Positions 48,342 through 61,228 are shown, numbered from the stretch's first letter. The stretch: 64,000 nt of DNA from Sepiola atlantica (GCA_963556195.1 OY744525.1:43237576-43301575), one strand, 5' to 3'. Notes: a model not told the origin generated them from the letters alone. Numbers and translations: made by a program.

Positions 48342-48609
48342 TAAATAAGTTCAAATATATTGATAACATGAACTTAAACTCAATATTTTTTCAAAAGTGC
48401 TCAGTACAAATAAGAGTTTTTATAAATAAAATTAAATAAACATTAGAAACAATCTATGCAGACTAACCAACGTTTTAACGCTTACACGTCTCGTTCAGGA
48501 CTCTGAAGTCTCTCTCTATATATATACTATTAAAAAAATATAACCCGTTGGGTTACCCATTGAGCTCAGATTAGATTGTTTAAATTAGAAAAGTAAAATC
48601 AGAAAATAA

Positions 48610-49040
48610 ACTAATCCCACTTGCGGAGCAGAAGGTAATGCCTAGGAGGAAGGCCTCCTAGAATCGAACAAAACCATACCTAATTTGGACAGAATGGTCA
48701 GGCCCTTTGAGAATCAGAATATGTCAAGTATTCCCTGATTGGTCTGAAAAGTAGAGCCTCCACCTCTAAAAAAGCCATTTATTTATGTGCCTCCCATGCC
48801 AGAAAGATGTGACACAAGGTCAGTTTAATGTGGCGAAAACTAGCTTCTCTTAGAGGGTTCCATGTAAGTACAAAATAGCCGTGAGCGAACCTATTAGCAT
48901 TCCCCAGTAGGGGCATTTCAGGAAACAGGTAAACAAACTACCCCTGAAAGAGGAGGTAATGCCTGAGAGGATCGCTTCCTAGAACCAAATCAAACCATAC
49001 ATCATTTTGACAAATAAGGATCTGTCAAGTGACAAGAAAG
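48610..49040 (-). mobile_element. U2-like SINE family, one and a half copies
   Basis: AGGTAATGCCTAGGAGGAAG (48632) and AGGTAATGCCTGAGAGGATC (48953) are two instances of the body block. Between them lie the tail (TGTGACACAAGGTCAGTTTA, 48808) and CATTCCCCAGTAGGGGCATT. Read as the minus strand these match 50709-51070. Confidence 0.65.
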
Positions 49041-49264
49041 TCCCTAGATTGTCAGAATGATGCCAAGAATCCTCCCCAGCTGTGAGTTTGCCAAGCCAGT
49101 TAAATTTTTTTTAATACAAAAAAACAAAATCCAAAATCAGTTTATTTCTGTTTGCTACTCAAGCTATGGGTTAAATAGTATTAATAATGTGGTTATATTT
49201 CTATTGTTTATAATGTATCCATCAAATCTTAGTTAGTTTATTAGCTTTAGCTGTGACTGTTAAT

Positions 49265-49265
<1 letters not shown>

Positions 49266-49313
<48 letters not shown>

Positions 49314-49345
49314 AAGAGAGAGAGCGAGAAAGAGAGAGAGAGAGA
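49266..49345. repeat. (AG)n microsatellite
   Basis: About 23 pure units to 49311, then interrupted GA. Confidence 0.95.
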
Positions 49346-49592
49346 AACTGTATAAACTAAGAGTGGGGTTGTCAAATAACATACTGTGAGAAAATGTAAG
49401 AGTACTAGACAGAAACTTAGTAAGATTAGTGACTTGATGAGTATATTGCAAATTACAGCTAATTAGAACAATAAATTTTTTTTAAAGTCAAACATAACTC
49501 AATCCCGACACCAAAGAATATTTTAACATGTATTTTGTGTGATTAAAATATATAGGAAGAAAACCTTAGGGAAACAGACGTTGATTAATTCA

Positions 49593-49646
<54 letters not shown>

Positions 49647-49800
49647 GAAAAAACGAAACAAATTCAAGATATCTCCAGGAGATCAATTAATACAAAAAAA
49701 ATTTTTTTAAACAAATTAGATCTTATGAATCTCTCTGGATATATTGAACATAAAAAAAATAAGCTCAATGGTTAACAAGTTATGTCAAACAGAGCTTTCA

Positions 49801-50022
49801 TATTATAATTCGGTAGATTATAAAATTTTTGACATAATTAATTCTGAAAATAAATATTTAGCAATGTTTATCCATATATACATAATAGTGATGATAAAAT
49901 GTTTTCTTGGAACGCGGGTACATATGGATAAACATTTTTAAGTGATTATTTTCGGAGCTTGATTATAATATTTAAAATTTTAATTAATTATGTCATAAAT
50001 CTTATAATCTACCGAATTATAA

Positions 50023-50027
<5 letters not shown>
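49801..50027. mobile_element. Fold-back element abutting a TA array
   Basis: TATTATAATTCGGTAGATTA (49801) mirrors TAATCTACCGAATTATAATT (about 50005). GACATAATTA mirrors TAATTATGTC, and ATGTTTATCCATAT mirrors ATATGGATAAACAT. The centre is about 30 bp. Confidence 0.75.

Positions 50028-50094
<67 letters not shown>
50028..50094. repeat. (TA)n microsatellite
   Basis: About 32 units, directly after the fold-back arm. Confidence 0.95.
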
Positions 50095-50097
<3 letters not shown>

Positions 50098-50311
50098 CTC
50101 CAACTGAAACAATTTTTCCCCTCATATCTCATTTGATTTTTTTTAGTTTTTAATTTATCATTCTGACGTTTCCTCTTAGAGGGTGACAACAGTAAGTCCT
50201 TAAGGAAAATTTTAGCAATTTTCTTTTTTTTTTCTACCCGCCCGTTTCATTGATTCAAAAATGTTTCCTCTGAAATTTATCCTACGATTTTGTTGTACGC
50301 GAAATTTACTC

Positions 50312-50345
<34 letters not shown>

Positions 50346-50708
50346 ATGTGTGTGTGTGTAGGTTGCCCGAATTTTGATTAGCTATCAATTTTTTTAATGA
50401 ATTATATGATGATTATATATATCTACATGTTAAAATATGTAGCATTTCACTTTTTATTATTGCAGAATAAAATTGTTGCTTACTGTCCAACAGAGAGCGC
50501 AATGCGCATCATGGTTCAAAACGATAAAAAGTGCAACCGTAGTGCAACAAAAATGTAAATCTGCAGGAATGTGGATGCACCTAATGACGAGAGTATTAAG
50601 AAGTAGCACATCTGAATAATAGAAACTGTTAGTGTTTTAAATTTCGTTAGAGAACGACACCAGCCATCGACAAATGTTAGATCTTGCTTTCACAAATTAT
50701 CAGAGATG

Positions 50709-51070
50709 TTTATTTACTCCTCTCCAGGAGGTTAGGCACAAGGCCAGTTTTATCTTACTCCCACAAGGTAAGATGTGACCCAAGATCGGGTCGGGAAAGT
50801 AGGGTTGGAAAAGCCAGCTCCCGAGAAGGTTAGCACTCTGGCCATTAAAAATTTCCTGGTCAGCCTCGTCGGCATTCCTCGGTAGGGGCACCTCAGGCAG
50901 TAAGCAATAAACTTACTCCTTCCTAAAGAGGGGAGGTAAAGCCTGGGAGGGTGGACCTCCTAGAACTGCACAGGATAAACCCACAGACAGGTGGAATCAA
51001 GCCCCGAAGGACAAGACGACACCGGTCTATAGGGTGCAATATCCATCGGAACAGATACTACACTTAAGCC
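50709..51070 (-). mobile_element. U2-like SINE, longest body copy
   Basis: On the minus strand it starts GGCTTAAGTGTAGTATCTGT then TCCGATGGATATTGCACC. It continues through GGGGCTTGATTCCACCTG, CCTGTGCAGTTCTAGGAGGT, CCCTCCCAGGCTTTACCTCC, CTACCGAGGAATGCCGACGA, GGAGCTGGCTTTTCCAACCC and GGGTCACATCTTACCTTGTG to the tail CTGGCCTTGTGCCTAACCTC then GGAGAGGAGTAAATAAA. The U2 block is shortened here to GTGTAGTATCTGTTCC. The 63-codon minus frame is an artefact. Confidence 0.7.
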
Positions 51071-51164
51071 AGGTAGATGACTATACCGACTGAATGAATA
51101 CAATTTGTGGATGAATACAAATACATTAACTGCATCAGTACAAATGCTGGACTATATATTCTCT

Positions 51165-51790
51165 GGGAAACTAGTGGGACCCGCGTCCCGGTGTTACCCA
51201 GAAAAATTGAGGAACCTAAAAATCATAACTCCCAGAAGTAAACTGACCGGAAAAAACGAAAAGATTCTTTTCACCGAAAATGCTAAGCCTTTACACACGA
51301 AAAGAAAATATTTGTAAAAAGTTATTGGGAATGGTGTGATACTCACTGACTTCTTTGCTTGGCCTTGATGTGTGTTTGTGTATATTTGTGGCGGCGGGAG
51401 GGGGGGGGGCTTTGTATTTAATCACAATTCAAAAAAAGAATTAAATTATCGACTTCTGTATGAATGATTAAAATGCATTATGGTGAAATTTAATTTTGTA
51501 ATGAAATAAATTTTTAGGGTGGGAAGGATACTCACTGACTTTCTTGCTCGGCCATGGTGTGTTTTGTGTGGGGCCTTTGTTTGTAACTTACAATTTAACA
51601 AAAAAAATAAAATAGCTCACTTGTGTACGAATGATTCGAAATGCATTATGGTGGAATTCCGTAATGAAATTAATTTGGGGGGAGGAGCGACGGATATTTA
51701 CTGATTGTTATTCTGTGTATGTGTTTTGTATTGAAGGGAGGAGGCTTTGTTTATAATTTACAATGTCGAATTATTAGCTTTTATAACTCA
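51165..51790 (+). repeat. CPG dispersed repeat, with three subrepeats
   Basis: Starts CTAGTGGGACCCGCGTCCCG, GTGTTACCC, AAAAATTGAGGAACC, GAAGTAAACTGACCGG and AATGCTAAGCCTTTA. It then has repeats of GATACTCACTGACTT...TTGGCC...TGTGTG...GGCTTTGT near 51335, 51527 and 51690. Confidence 0.7.
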
Positions 51791-52399
51791 TTGTCCGACA
51801 TTTAAGACGTATTTTAATATATTGTTGTTGTTTTTTTAATATATATTTTCCCTTTTGTGGGTTGATAATTTTCAGTTGAACCTTCATTTTTCTTCAGTCA
51901 ATAGAAATGCGAAATTCGGTTAAAATTGAATCTGTTTGTTTCAGATGTATAAATTAAAAAATAAAACAAACTTGTGCAATTGTTTTTAAACAAAAACTGA
52001 GTTACAAACGTTATTTTTATCATGGATTTGTGGTATGTCCGTATGGATTTAAAATCCATTTTTTATTTTGAAGTGAATAAAATATTTAAAAAGCAAACAA
52101 TAACAATATATTAAAAAGCATCTTAAATGTTCAACCATAAATAGGTTGCAGTTTTATGTATCTAATTGTTTTTGCTATTAAATTCTCAAGGGCTTACATC
52201 ACATACATATATACAAGGCTTTACAGAAAGGAGTACGCTCCAGGAGCGTGCTGTTTTTTGCTGCAGCCTAGGAGTGGAGGGATCATTTTTTTATCCAGCA
52301 GTGGTGAGGCAAGTAAATAGGGATTTATTTGAAAATAATGTGAGAAAGGTGTTGACTTTTTTAACAGGTTATTAAATTTTGTACCACGAAAAATTTATT

Positions 52400-52695
<296 letters not shown>

Positions 52696-52837
52696 ATGGC
52701 TACAACTCATGCCTGAGTATTGTCATTGCCTGATATTTTGTTTTTTATTAAACATGTGTAGAGGGAATGTGTTTTTATTAGCCCTGCCTATGATTTACAC
52801 TCTCTGGTACAAGTATACAACACAGGTAAACCCCTTA

Positions 52838-53090
52838 CAAATAAGACTGCTTCATTTTTTTCTGGTGGATCTTCATGTGACGTCTCAGATCTCCAAATGA
52901 AATACATTGTTTCCTACATACTCTGCCTATAGAAATCCCACTTAAACCATAGTTTAAAACTTTCATACATTTGAAACTTTTTGGGTGACTTCTAAGATCA
53001 ACATTACTGCTACAAACCCTTACACATTCATTACAGATCAAATCTGTTTGAGATCTCAAAGATTCTCTCCATATATCTAGAAATATATGC
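52838..53090 (-). pseudogene. Zinc-finger-like relic, probably LINE-derived
   Basis: The frame reads DLICNECVRVCSSNVDLRSH, then VCRKQCISFGDLRRHMKIHQ. Both halves look like C2H2 fingers (CxxC...LxxH), the second lacking one normal spacing. Such fingers end some invertebrate LINE ORFs, and true C2H2 genes are also abundant in cephalopods. A single short degenerate frame argues against a working gene. Confidence 0.4.
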
Positions 53091-53430
53091 ACATACTAGC
53101 AGGGATACTATTTCAGGATACATTCATAATACTGAGACATCCTAAGAACTTTTTAATAAGTTCAAGGAAAACAGGCACCAAAATATTTCGAATCAATCGA
53201 AACCATAATATTTTAATGAAAACTGCATGGAGATATAGAGTCAAGTTTTGGCTTTAAACAAGTTTTTATTCTTTGGGATTATTAACTTTGTTAAAATGAT
53301 TGAAACTGGATCAAATTTTAAGAGTCCATACAATTTTATGTGATTGTATTTAAATAGAATTCAAATAATTGGTAAAACTATTTTAAGAGGATTAAGTATT
53401 TTCCATGAAGCTCTTTATAAGAAAAAATAG

Positions 53431-53462
<32 letters not shown>

Positions 53463-53619
53463 ACCCACCCTGATAATAGAATGTTTGTTTCACATCCAAT
53501 AATAAATATAATGGTTTTGGAAGTTTCTATATACATGCACACATATCGGTCCATTACAAACACAAAATTGGCCAAACATTTTGGACAAGACTGTCTTACA
53601 GATAAGACAGAAACACAAA

Positions 53620-54460
53620 CCAGGCCTGCCACAGAAATAGCCTAGAAGAGTGGTCAGAAATACACCAATAAAACTGGAAGAATGGGCCAACCAATAACGT
53701 GCTAAATATTTTCTGGATGAACTTTTCCAGAAATATATAGATAAGGAAGGCTCTGTAGACTGGCTGAAAAGAGGATCGCTCCACTATGATCAGAAGATAA
53801 TGATAATGGCTGCCCCAAATCAAGGCTTGATGACCAATGCTTTTAAGAAGATGAGTGGTCTGAGCAACGACAAGTGCAGGTGCCCCCACATAGAAGTAGG
53901 GAGTGTCAGCCACCTGGCATTTAGTTGCTAGGAGACGGCTACTAAACAATGAGACACAATGGAGTTTGTAAATATCTCCACTGGACCATCTGTAAAAAGT
54001 TGAATATCCAGTGTAGCAGCAAGTCCTTGGAACATACACCAGAAAGAACTGTTAGAAATAAGTCATACACCATCCACCATAACTATGTAATTTCTACAGC
54101 TACACATCTAGAAAACAAAGCTGTTAAACCTGACATAGTGATATGGGACAAAAAGGGGAATGTAGCAACCCTAGTTGAAGTCAGTGTCCCTAATGATGCT
54201 GGCTTAAACAGAGCTGAGATATAATATAACGAAATACTAAGGTCTTATGTACGCCATAAAAAGAAACTGGAATCTTAGGAAGATCTCCATCATTCCAGTA
54301 ATTATAGGAGCAACCGGATTTATAAAAAAAAATTTCAAAAACTACCTAGAGAATATACGCAGTGAACCAAGTTCAACAGAGATACAAACAATTGCACTTA
54401 AAGGAACGGTTAGAATCTTAAAAAGATCTCTCGGCTGGAGTATCTGAAATAGCGGGTGAA
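53620..54460 (+). pseudogene. LINE 3' half with CCHC knuckle and REL endonuclease
   Basis: In shifting frames: MTNAFKKMSGLSNDKCRCPH, then EVGSVSHLAFSC (zinc knuckle, about 53835-53935), RHNGVCKYLHWTICKKLN, then KPDIVIWDKKGNVATLVEVS and VPNDAGLNRAE. After a frame change come RKISIIPVIIGATG and a LKGTVRILKRSLGWSI ending (to 54447). This order (RT end, CCHC, PD-D/E-x-K-type domain) is that of REL-bearing non-LTR elements. It is longer than the copy at 4.07 kb and shares its 3' UTR. Confidence 0.8.
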
Positions 54461-55787
54461 TGTCTGGCATCTGGTAGGATGCCCCATCCCCATTAAAAAC
54501 AAAAAGATAAGAAAATTGAAAAAAAAAAATTAGTGTACTCAAGAGGTGTTAACCTCCAGATTATGAAACTTCTTAGAACAATCTACATAGTAAGAATCAT
54601 TCCTACCAAATTTCCCATTCCTATGTCTACCAGATTAAAATAGTTAGAAAACAAAGAGTCAGATTCAGATCTTTCAAGTGGTCGATTACAGCCTTATGCC
54701 AGTTTTATAGAAAAAGATCTGATTTTGTTAGCATTCTTTATTAATTTCTGTGTCAGAATCTGACTATTCAGAAAGGTCCCTTTTGTTTTTTTTAACAAGG
54801 CATGTGTATTTTTTCTTTCATTGGTCCTGTACTCCATCACATGAAGTCCAACCTCTATTGGGAATTCGCCATTTGGGAGGACTTGGTTGAGACAGGGATA
54901 CAATATCAGGATATTATACTTAAGAGTAGAACTGTGAACCTTTGCCAACCATATGTCCTCAATACCTAACACTCAGTGGACACACAATTCAATAGTGGTC
55001 AAGATCCTATCATCTAAATTCAATTGACCCTCAGCCATTGCCTTCTAGAACCTATAAGACAAAGTGAGTTGGATGTTTGTTTGTTACAAGTGATATTTGA
55101 ATAATGCAGTCAGGACTAAACATATAGGTGCTAGGGCTTGATGAAACCGTCCGATTGATCGAATCGGGCCTCTCCGACCATCTGTCTAGTGAGTGCCAAA
55201 GTTATGTAACCATTTAGGCAACTGGGAACTGCATTCTTTAGAAACAAAATTCCTGTTATTAGGTATCAAAAGTCTCTATACATGGCCACCATTGAGAGGG
55301 GGGAGGTATTACTCTTCTTTGAGGCACAGTTTGCATATTTTACAGCCCCAGCCAACAAGGTGAACACATATATTTAGTTTACCATATATTTACAGATATT
55401 TTAAAGCAGTAATTTATAACTTAAGAAGGCTATTAGCTATCGAATACATTTCTTGTTACAAACTAAAATAAAAATTATAGTCAGATTATTCAAACTGAAA
55501 ATACCTACTTACCAATATATGAACCCTAATTATTCTGTTTTTCTTCAAGCTTCTTATGATTCTGGATACACTGTATTTATTGTGTATTGATCTAAATTGC
55601 AATGTCTTCATAAAGATCTGATTAAAACCCAGCAGCATGTGCAACATTCTTAGATTACAGCTATTCTTAATCTGCTAACTCAAACATCTTCCAAGGAACG
55701 TTTTCAAGTTCATACATTTTTCCAAGAAGATAATCAGAAAATTAAATTCAAGGCACATTCATTGTCTCTAAACAGAAGCAGAGTCAC

Positions 55788-55848
55788 ACACACAGACACA
55801 CACACACACATATGTATGTGTGTGTGTGTGTCTGTGTGTGTGTGTATT
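55788..55848. repeat. (CA)n / (TG)n palindromic microsatellite
   Basis: CA repeats to about 55810, then ATGTATG and TG repeats to 55848. The two halves are inverted copies and can form a hairpin. Confidence 0.9.
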
Positions 55849-57061
55849 TAGGCAGCATTTTCTCTGTAATACAAATGTTGTTGAATATGACACAACCTAT
55901 GTCTAGATATCCTTGTGTGGATCCTTTCCATTTGCCAAATCAGGGTCTTTGTTTCAGTGGGGAATTGGTTGATGAATCTGCCATAACTGTATGTGCCTCA
56001 AGTACTTTCAGGCCCATCCGGGTCCATCTTCAGGGGAATCAGGTAAAGACCATTGTGTTAATGCTGATATTAATAGGTAGTTTTGGCGGGAATTATATCA
56101 TTAATACGGAACTAAAGTTAGAACTATAAAAAATTTAAAATGTTAGTGGTAAAATTAATTCTATTAATGGCTGTTTTTTTTTGTTTTAATGTATAACGCT
56201 TCTTATATGTAGTTTTTGTTTATTATTGGTATGTTCCAATATTGTTTTGTTTTTTACTAAGAGTTTTCGAAATTGGGAGCGGGGGACAAGAATAATTAAA
56301 TTCATAATACAATCATTATTTCAATTTTGATAAAAATCCATTACATGATTTTGATTCTATAAAATCTCTAAAATTCAAGGCTTAAGCTTAAAAGGTCTTA
56401 AAAAGAAATTGGAATTCAGGGAATCTTGTTTAATTGATGTCTAATGACTATGAATCAAATTTAATGCAAATCTGAAATATGTGAATTTTTAAATGGGAGG
56501 TTGTGCACGTATTATACCCATTAAGACTCTTGAAAATACTCCACAGAAACTGATATTTTAGGAATATTTATTAATTGATTTCTAATACCTATTGTTAAAA
56601 TTTCACAAAAATCAGAGGTACCTGAATTTTCACCTCCTCTTTGCATAAAACTAAATTAAACTGAATATAGCTCACATTACCCGCCCTTACGCATAGCAGC
56701 TGTGTTCAAAATTCATAATGATCGGTTAATTAGTGTTATGGTGCCGTACCTATATGACGAACAGTTGGACTTGTCCATTCCTAATAAAAGACTGGAAGCA
56801 TTTAGGCTTTTTGTAATTGGATTGCACTCCAGTCTACCCTGGCAGTCAGGACTGATATACACTTTCTCTTGTTCTCTGTACATATCTTTTCTTCAATATA
56901 TATTGTTCACCTAATCCCGTGTTCCGTGTTTTCATTTCGGCCCCTAAACAGGGTCACAACAATTAGTTTGTCAGTGAATCCTATACATATGAATATATAT
57001 AAATATACACATATCTAACTTTATAGATATACTAGCAAAAATATGTTCCCTTCGGTTGCAT

Positions 57062-57545
57062 ATTTTTGCTAGCCTGGAAGGATGATATCATGGTCAACAG
57101 ACATATACTACACTGACCCTCAAAAGAGGAGGTAATGACTGGGAAGATAGTAACATGACGAACGCTCCCCAAAGGAGGAGTTAATCTCTGGGAGGATGAT
57201 ATCATGGCCATAGAATAGATAGTACCCCCTCCAAAACGGAGATGATTATCATGGAAGGATGGTATCATGAGGAACGGACATATGCTATGCTGCTCCCCCA
57301 AACAGAGGACATAATACCTTGGAGCATCGCTCCATAAAAGGAGAAGATAATGCCTGTGAGTATGATATCATGGAGAAAATGGTCTCATGACAACAGAACA
57401 GATACTACATTATCCCCTCCCCCAAAAGAAGATGTAATACCTGAGAGGATTATCCCCATCTCCTTAAAAAAGGAGGAGGTAATTTCTGGGAGGACAGTCT
57501 TATGACAAAATAACCGAAACTATACTACCCACCTCCATTAAAAGA
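57062..57545 (-). repeat. Tandem array of the ~64-bp U2-like/SINE unit, reverse orientation
   Basis: About seven diverged copies. AGGAGGTAATG..TGGGAGGATG, ATCATG and CAGATACTACAC blocks repeat at roughly 55-70-bp spacing. It is the reverse complement of the arrays at 32.4-34.0 kb. Confidence 0.75.
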
Positions 57546-57579
57546 TAATACAATAATAGATTATATCATTTTTTTTTCA

Positions 57580-57668
57580 TTCATTTAAAAATGCATAGCC
57601 ATAAAAACATTATTTTTTTAGTTCCTTGACGTTTTTGGTTGCTATCAAAGTGTAGTATCTGTTCTCAG
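57580..57668 (+). repeat. U2 snRNA-like segment next to the reversed array
   Basis: 57622-57668 reads TTCCTTGACGTTTTTGGTTG then CTATCAAAGTGTAGTATCTG and TTCTC. It has the same extra A (CAAAGTG) as at 32.75 kb. The upstream TTCATTTAAAAATGCATAGC matches 22948 and following. Confidence 0.6.
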
Positions 57669-58480
57669 CATCCGGCTACATAAGATTTTTTACTATCGAC
57701 GAAAATATTGCATACATATAACAAAATATGTCAATGCAAAATTACAACTGCATATTACAGTATATTAATTTATTAAAAGCTGTTTATAAAATCAAGAAGA
57801 CCAAATGGTATCTGTGGGAATTTGCAGTCTGTTATATATACAATATTACAAAATCTTATGTTGATCATTGAATTAAATAAACACAACCTGTTTTAATTTT
57901 ATTATAATTAGGATAGGTGGAAAAAACTTTCGCATTTATTAATTTGTGTATATATATATATATCGATTTATTTGATTCTGACTAGCGATGTTCTTTTGTT
58001 GAACATTGGTTTATGTTGTTAAGAACAATAAATATTAATTCGATTTAATTTCTTTACAAATATAATTAATCCTGCTCGAAATATTCATCGCAGGAAAATC
58101 ATTTTTGTTCAGCAGCAAATATAAATTACAAATGATAGCCATTTTTGGTATCAGCAGCACATTTTCATGATATTAAATATTAATACCAATACATTCTTTC
58201 GTTTATTAGTACTAAATAACTTTTGAGTAAAATTATATTTTTATTCAGACAAAAACTAGCATGCAAACAAATCGGTAATATCTGAAAACTTTTAAAATTT
58301 GATGTCGTATCAGGTCATATGACACATATTTCGTAAACGGTGTCTACAGAAATACTTATTTTGTTTCCATTATATACATACGACCCATCAGTTATATTTT
58401 GGGTAAGAGATTTTTAATTATTAACTGAGTTATTATTGCTCATTTTATTATGCTTTTGGTTCCTTTACTAATATGGCAAC

Positions 58481-59150
58481 ACGTGTTGTTTATCGTAAAT
58501 TATACTCAGTCATATTCCTACTTAACAAAGTTCGTTAAGGTGTTTATAAACGAAATCCCTTTTTTAACATAAGGTCACAGAAATAATGTGTTTTTTATTT
58601 AAATGAAATTATTTGATTTTCAGGAACAAAAAAGTTTCCATCTAAATTTTGCTAAATAATATCAGTGTATTTTCATAACAAAATATTTCTCTTTCTTTCT
58701 TTCTTTCTTTCTTTCATGTTTTAAATTCAGGGGGGAATAAAACGTGTTTATGTCGATTTAACATCATGGACGTTACTATGTTCATAAAAGAAATCCCTTC
58801 TGAAAATAAATGTTGCCACAAAAAAACATAAATAACATATTTTCTTTTTTTGTTGTGGTGGGGGGTGGTCTTTCAATGGTAAACGTGTCTATGTTGAGCT
58901 GAAATCAGCAGCGTTTAGTATATCAGTGTATTTTTATAAAGGTAAATGGTCTGTTTTGTTTGCAGAGAAATAAACAACAATTATTTTATTTCCAAAATGC
59001 ACTGATATTGTTGCATAGATATTTCCATGAGAACACCCATCTCTACTGTACCCATGGAGAGGTAATCTGTAATTTCGGAGGTAAGAATGGTTGTGAGCAT
59101 AACGGAGTAGGAATATAACTAAGTATAATTTACGATAAATAACACGTACA
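58481..59150. mobile_element. Element with ~42-bp terminal inverted repeats and internal tandem units
   Basis: 58481-58524 (ACACGTGTTGTTTATCGTAA, ATTATACTCAGTCATATTCC) and 59108-59150 are inverted copies with about three mismatches. Inside, a ~240-bp unit is repeated (AAGAAATCCCTTCTG / AACGAAATCCCTTTTT, and ATATCAGTGTATTTT at 58660 and 58920). A (TTTC)n run is at 58692-58719. There is no coding capacity. Confidence 0.6.
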
Positions 59151-59209
59151 TCAGGCTATTCAGAGGGAAACTTAAATGTTATAAAAACGTCAGATAGGTA
59201 CAAATAGTG

Positions 59210-59215
<6 letters not shown>

Positions 59216-59250
<35 letters not shown>

Positions 59251-59604
59251 AGCTTCATTGAAGACCATGGACCTCTCTCTTTTCACAATCTTTCATGTCA
59301 ATCTCTCAATGTGGCAAGCAATTCTGCGATTCTCAGGTGTTTCCCGGTGAAGTATTGCACCCAGCGTTGTGTCGTGGGCCATTGCCCGAGCGCTTTCGGT
59401 CTCTCGACCATCTTCAGGAGGCTGTGTCTTATCGTTACTAAGAGCCCACGACACAACGCTTGGTGCAATACTCCACCGGTTTACACCTGAGAATCGCAGA
59501 ATTGCTCGCCGCGTCGAGAGATTGACACGAAAGATTGTGAAAAGAGAGAGCTCCATGGTCGTCAATGAAGCTTACATAAACAATGACTTGGTGCCGAACT
59601 ATAC

Positions 59605-59639
<35 letters not shown>
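59216..59639. mobile_element. Long fold-back element between two TA arrays
   Basis: Arms 59248-59379 and 59443-59576 are inverted copies at roughly 90% (AAGCTTCATTGAAGACCATG / CATGGTCGTCAATGAAGCTT; GTTGTGTCGTGGGC / GCCCACGACACAAC). The loop is 63 bp. TA arrays lie at 59216-59246 and 59607-59639. The two near-identical 90-codon frames on opposite strands are a result of the palindrome. Confidence 0.8.
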
Positions 59640-59642
<3 letters not shown>

Positions 59643-59744
59643 GTTCCGTCTGATCGGGTCGTTGAACACTGTTTATAACAGTCTTCTAGATATGTCCGCT
59701 TGCAAAGACATAAATAAACCTTAATTCTCATTATAATTGTTAGG

Positions 59745-59920
59745 TTAGCCGTATGGTTCTAGGGTTCAGACAGAAGTTAAAATGTTCACTTGGGTCTGAG
59801 GTTCGAATCATGTGACCGGCAGAACAATTATCCTCCACACTGATGATTCCCGGAAAAGGATTAGACACGTGTATGTGGATAAGAATTTTAAAATATTTAT
59901 CATTATATTATATACTAGCA
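59745..59920 (+). mobile_element. tRNA-derived SINE, family S2
   Basis: TTAGCCGTATGGTTCTAGGG (box A-like) and TGAGGTTCGAATCATGTGAC (box B-like), then GTGTATGTGGATAAGAATTT, and ends TTATATTATATA. Confidence 0.65.
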
Positions 59921-59924
59921 GGAC

Positions 59925-60960
59925 CCGTGCCCCGGCGTTGCCCGGGAGATATATAAATTAAATTAAAAAAATAGAAGTATTAGAGTGTAAATTCGTAAAA
60001 CAGAAGTTGAAAAGAACCCTGTAAGTAATTTAGGTGATTAAAATAGGATTTATGCATGTTTTTAATGTTTCAGGTGCCCCCGTCCCCTACGATTGTAAGT
60101 AGTAGGTTAGTGTAAAAAGGAAAACCTCTACATTCCCCCAAAAAAGTAAATGTGATTCAAGAATATGCGTGAAGCTTTACAAGATCATTGAACTTGACTT
60201 TTCAATGAAAAGTCAGTCTAATTGGTGCACTTTTTGATGCCATAACGACGGCACCATGCTGTGAAAATGAGTTGGTGGCCCAAATTAACCCTGAGTTATC
60301 TAATAATATGTAGTAAGCAAATGATTATTTCGTATTGCCCATTAAAGAAAATGTGGAAATCTTTTATATTTTTTTTTCGGGGGGACGGGGTGAAGTTTGA
60401 TATATATAAAAAAATGAAAACCGGTTTTCTCGTGTGAATATCCGATTTATTTTGTGAGTAAAAGAAAAAAAAGAAAACTTTGAGTTTCCGTACAAAAAAG
60501 GTATTGTAAGAATTTTCTTTTTAAAGTTGAAGAATGAAAGATGTATGTGTCAAAAATAATGATATGACTATGATTATTATTATATTATGCTTATATGTAA
60601 TGTTCAATAAGTTGGAAGCATAAGTTAACCCCATGATGCAAATAACCCCTGAGTTCCGTCATAATGTTGAATAAGCCACTGGTAATTTCGTATGCGCCAA
60701 GAAATAAAAAGATAAGTTTGTTTTTGTTGTTGGGGAGGGAGGGGGGTTGTTCGAGTTAAAAAATGTTTATAAAATCATTGAATAAGCGTGAAAGAAAATG
60801 TTATTAAAATAAATCTATTTTTAATGTTGATGAATGAAACATGTATTAGTTGGTTTAGATAAAAATAAAGATATTAATATGATTCTTATTATGCGCGGAA
60901 GTGTGTTTGTGTTATCTTGTAATGCAGCGTGTGATGCATTTGTTTTAACGTAATCCGTTA
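59925..60960 (+). repeat. CPG dispersed repeat, best-preserved 5' end
   Basis: Starts CTAGCAGGACCCGTGCCCCG, GCGTTGCCCGGG. Two diverged ~400-bp units follow (AATTAACCCTGAGTTATCTA...ATTTCGTATTG at 60290, and AAATAACCCCTGAGTTCCGT...ATTTCGTATGCG at 60640), each with G-rich and TATGATTATTATTATGC-type parts. Confidence 0.65.
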
Positions 60961-61224
60961 TTCCATAACGTATAGATGTTATGTGTTCGTAATAGTAGAA
61001 TGATATTCCTGTAATTGGCGGTGTTTCTGTTTAACGGTTCCGAATGAAATAAAAGTCTGGCAGTGGTTTGAGTGGCAGGTAGAGTAGATAATTTGCAGTG
61101 AGTAGGTATAGTGACCACGAAAGTTGCTGCAAACATGCTTGTATTGCAGTGGGTATTTTAGTAGTGTATGATGTATGTGGTTATTTTTTTACTCTCGCCA
61201 AAGGTACAGAGGAAAAAACCATTC

Positions 61225-61228
<4 letters not shown>

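Noticed and set aside
52166..52375. 69-codon frame with complex sequence
   Set aside because: No family recognised and no flanking splice pattern. Composition suggests an unassigned repeat, so it is not called as a gene.
59293..59641. Two similar 90-codon proteins on opposite strands
   Set aside because: Their similarity is produced by the palindrome. No domain is recognised and both are confined to the fold-back element.
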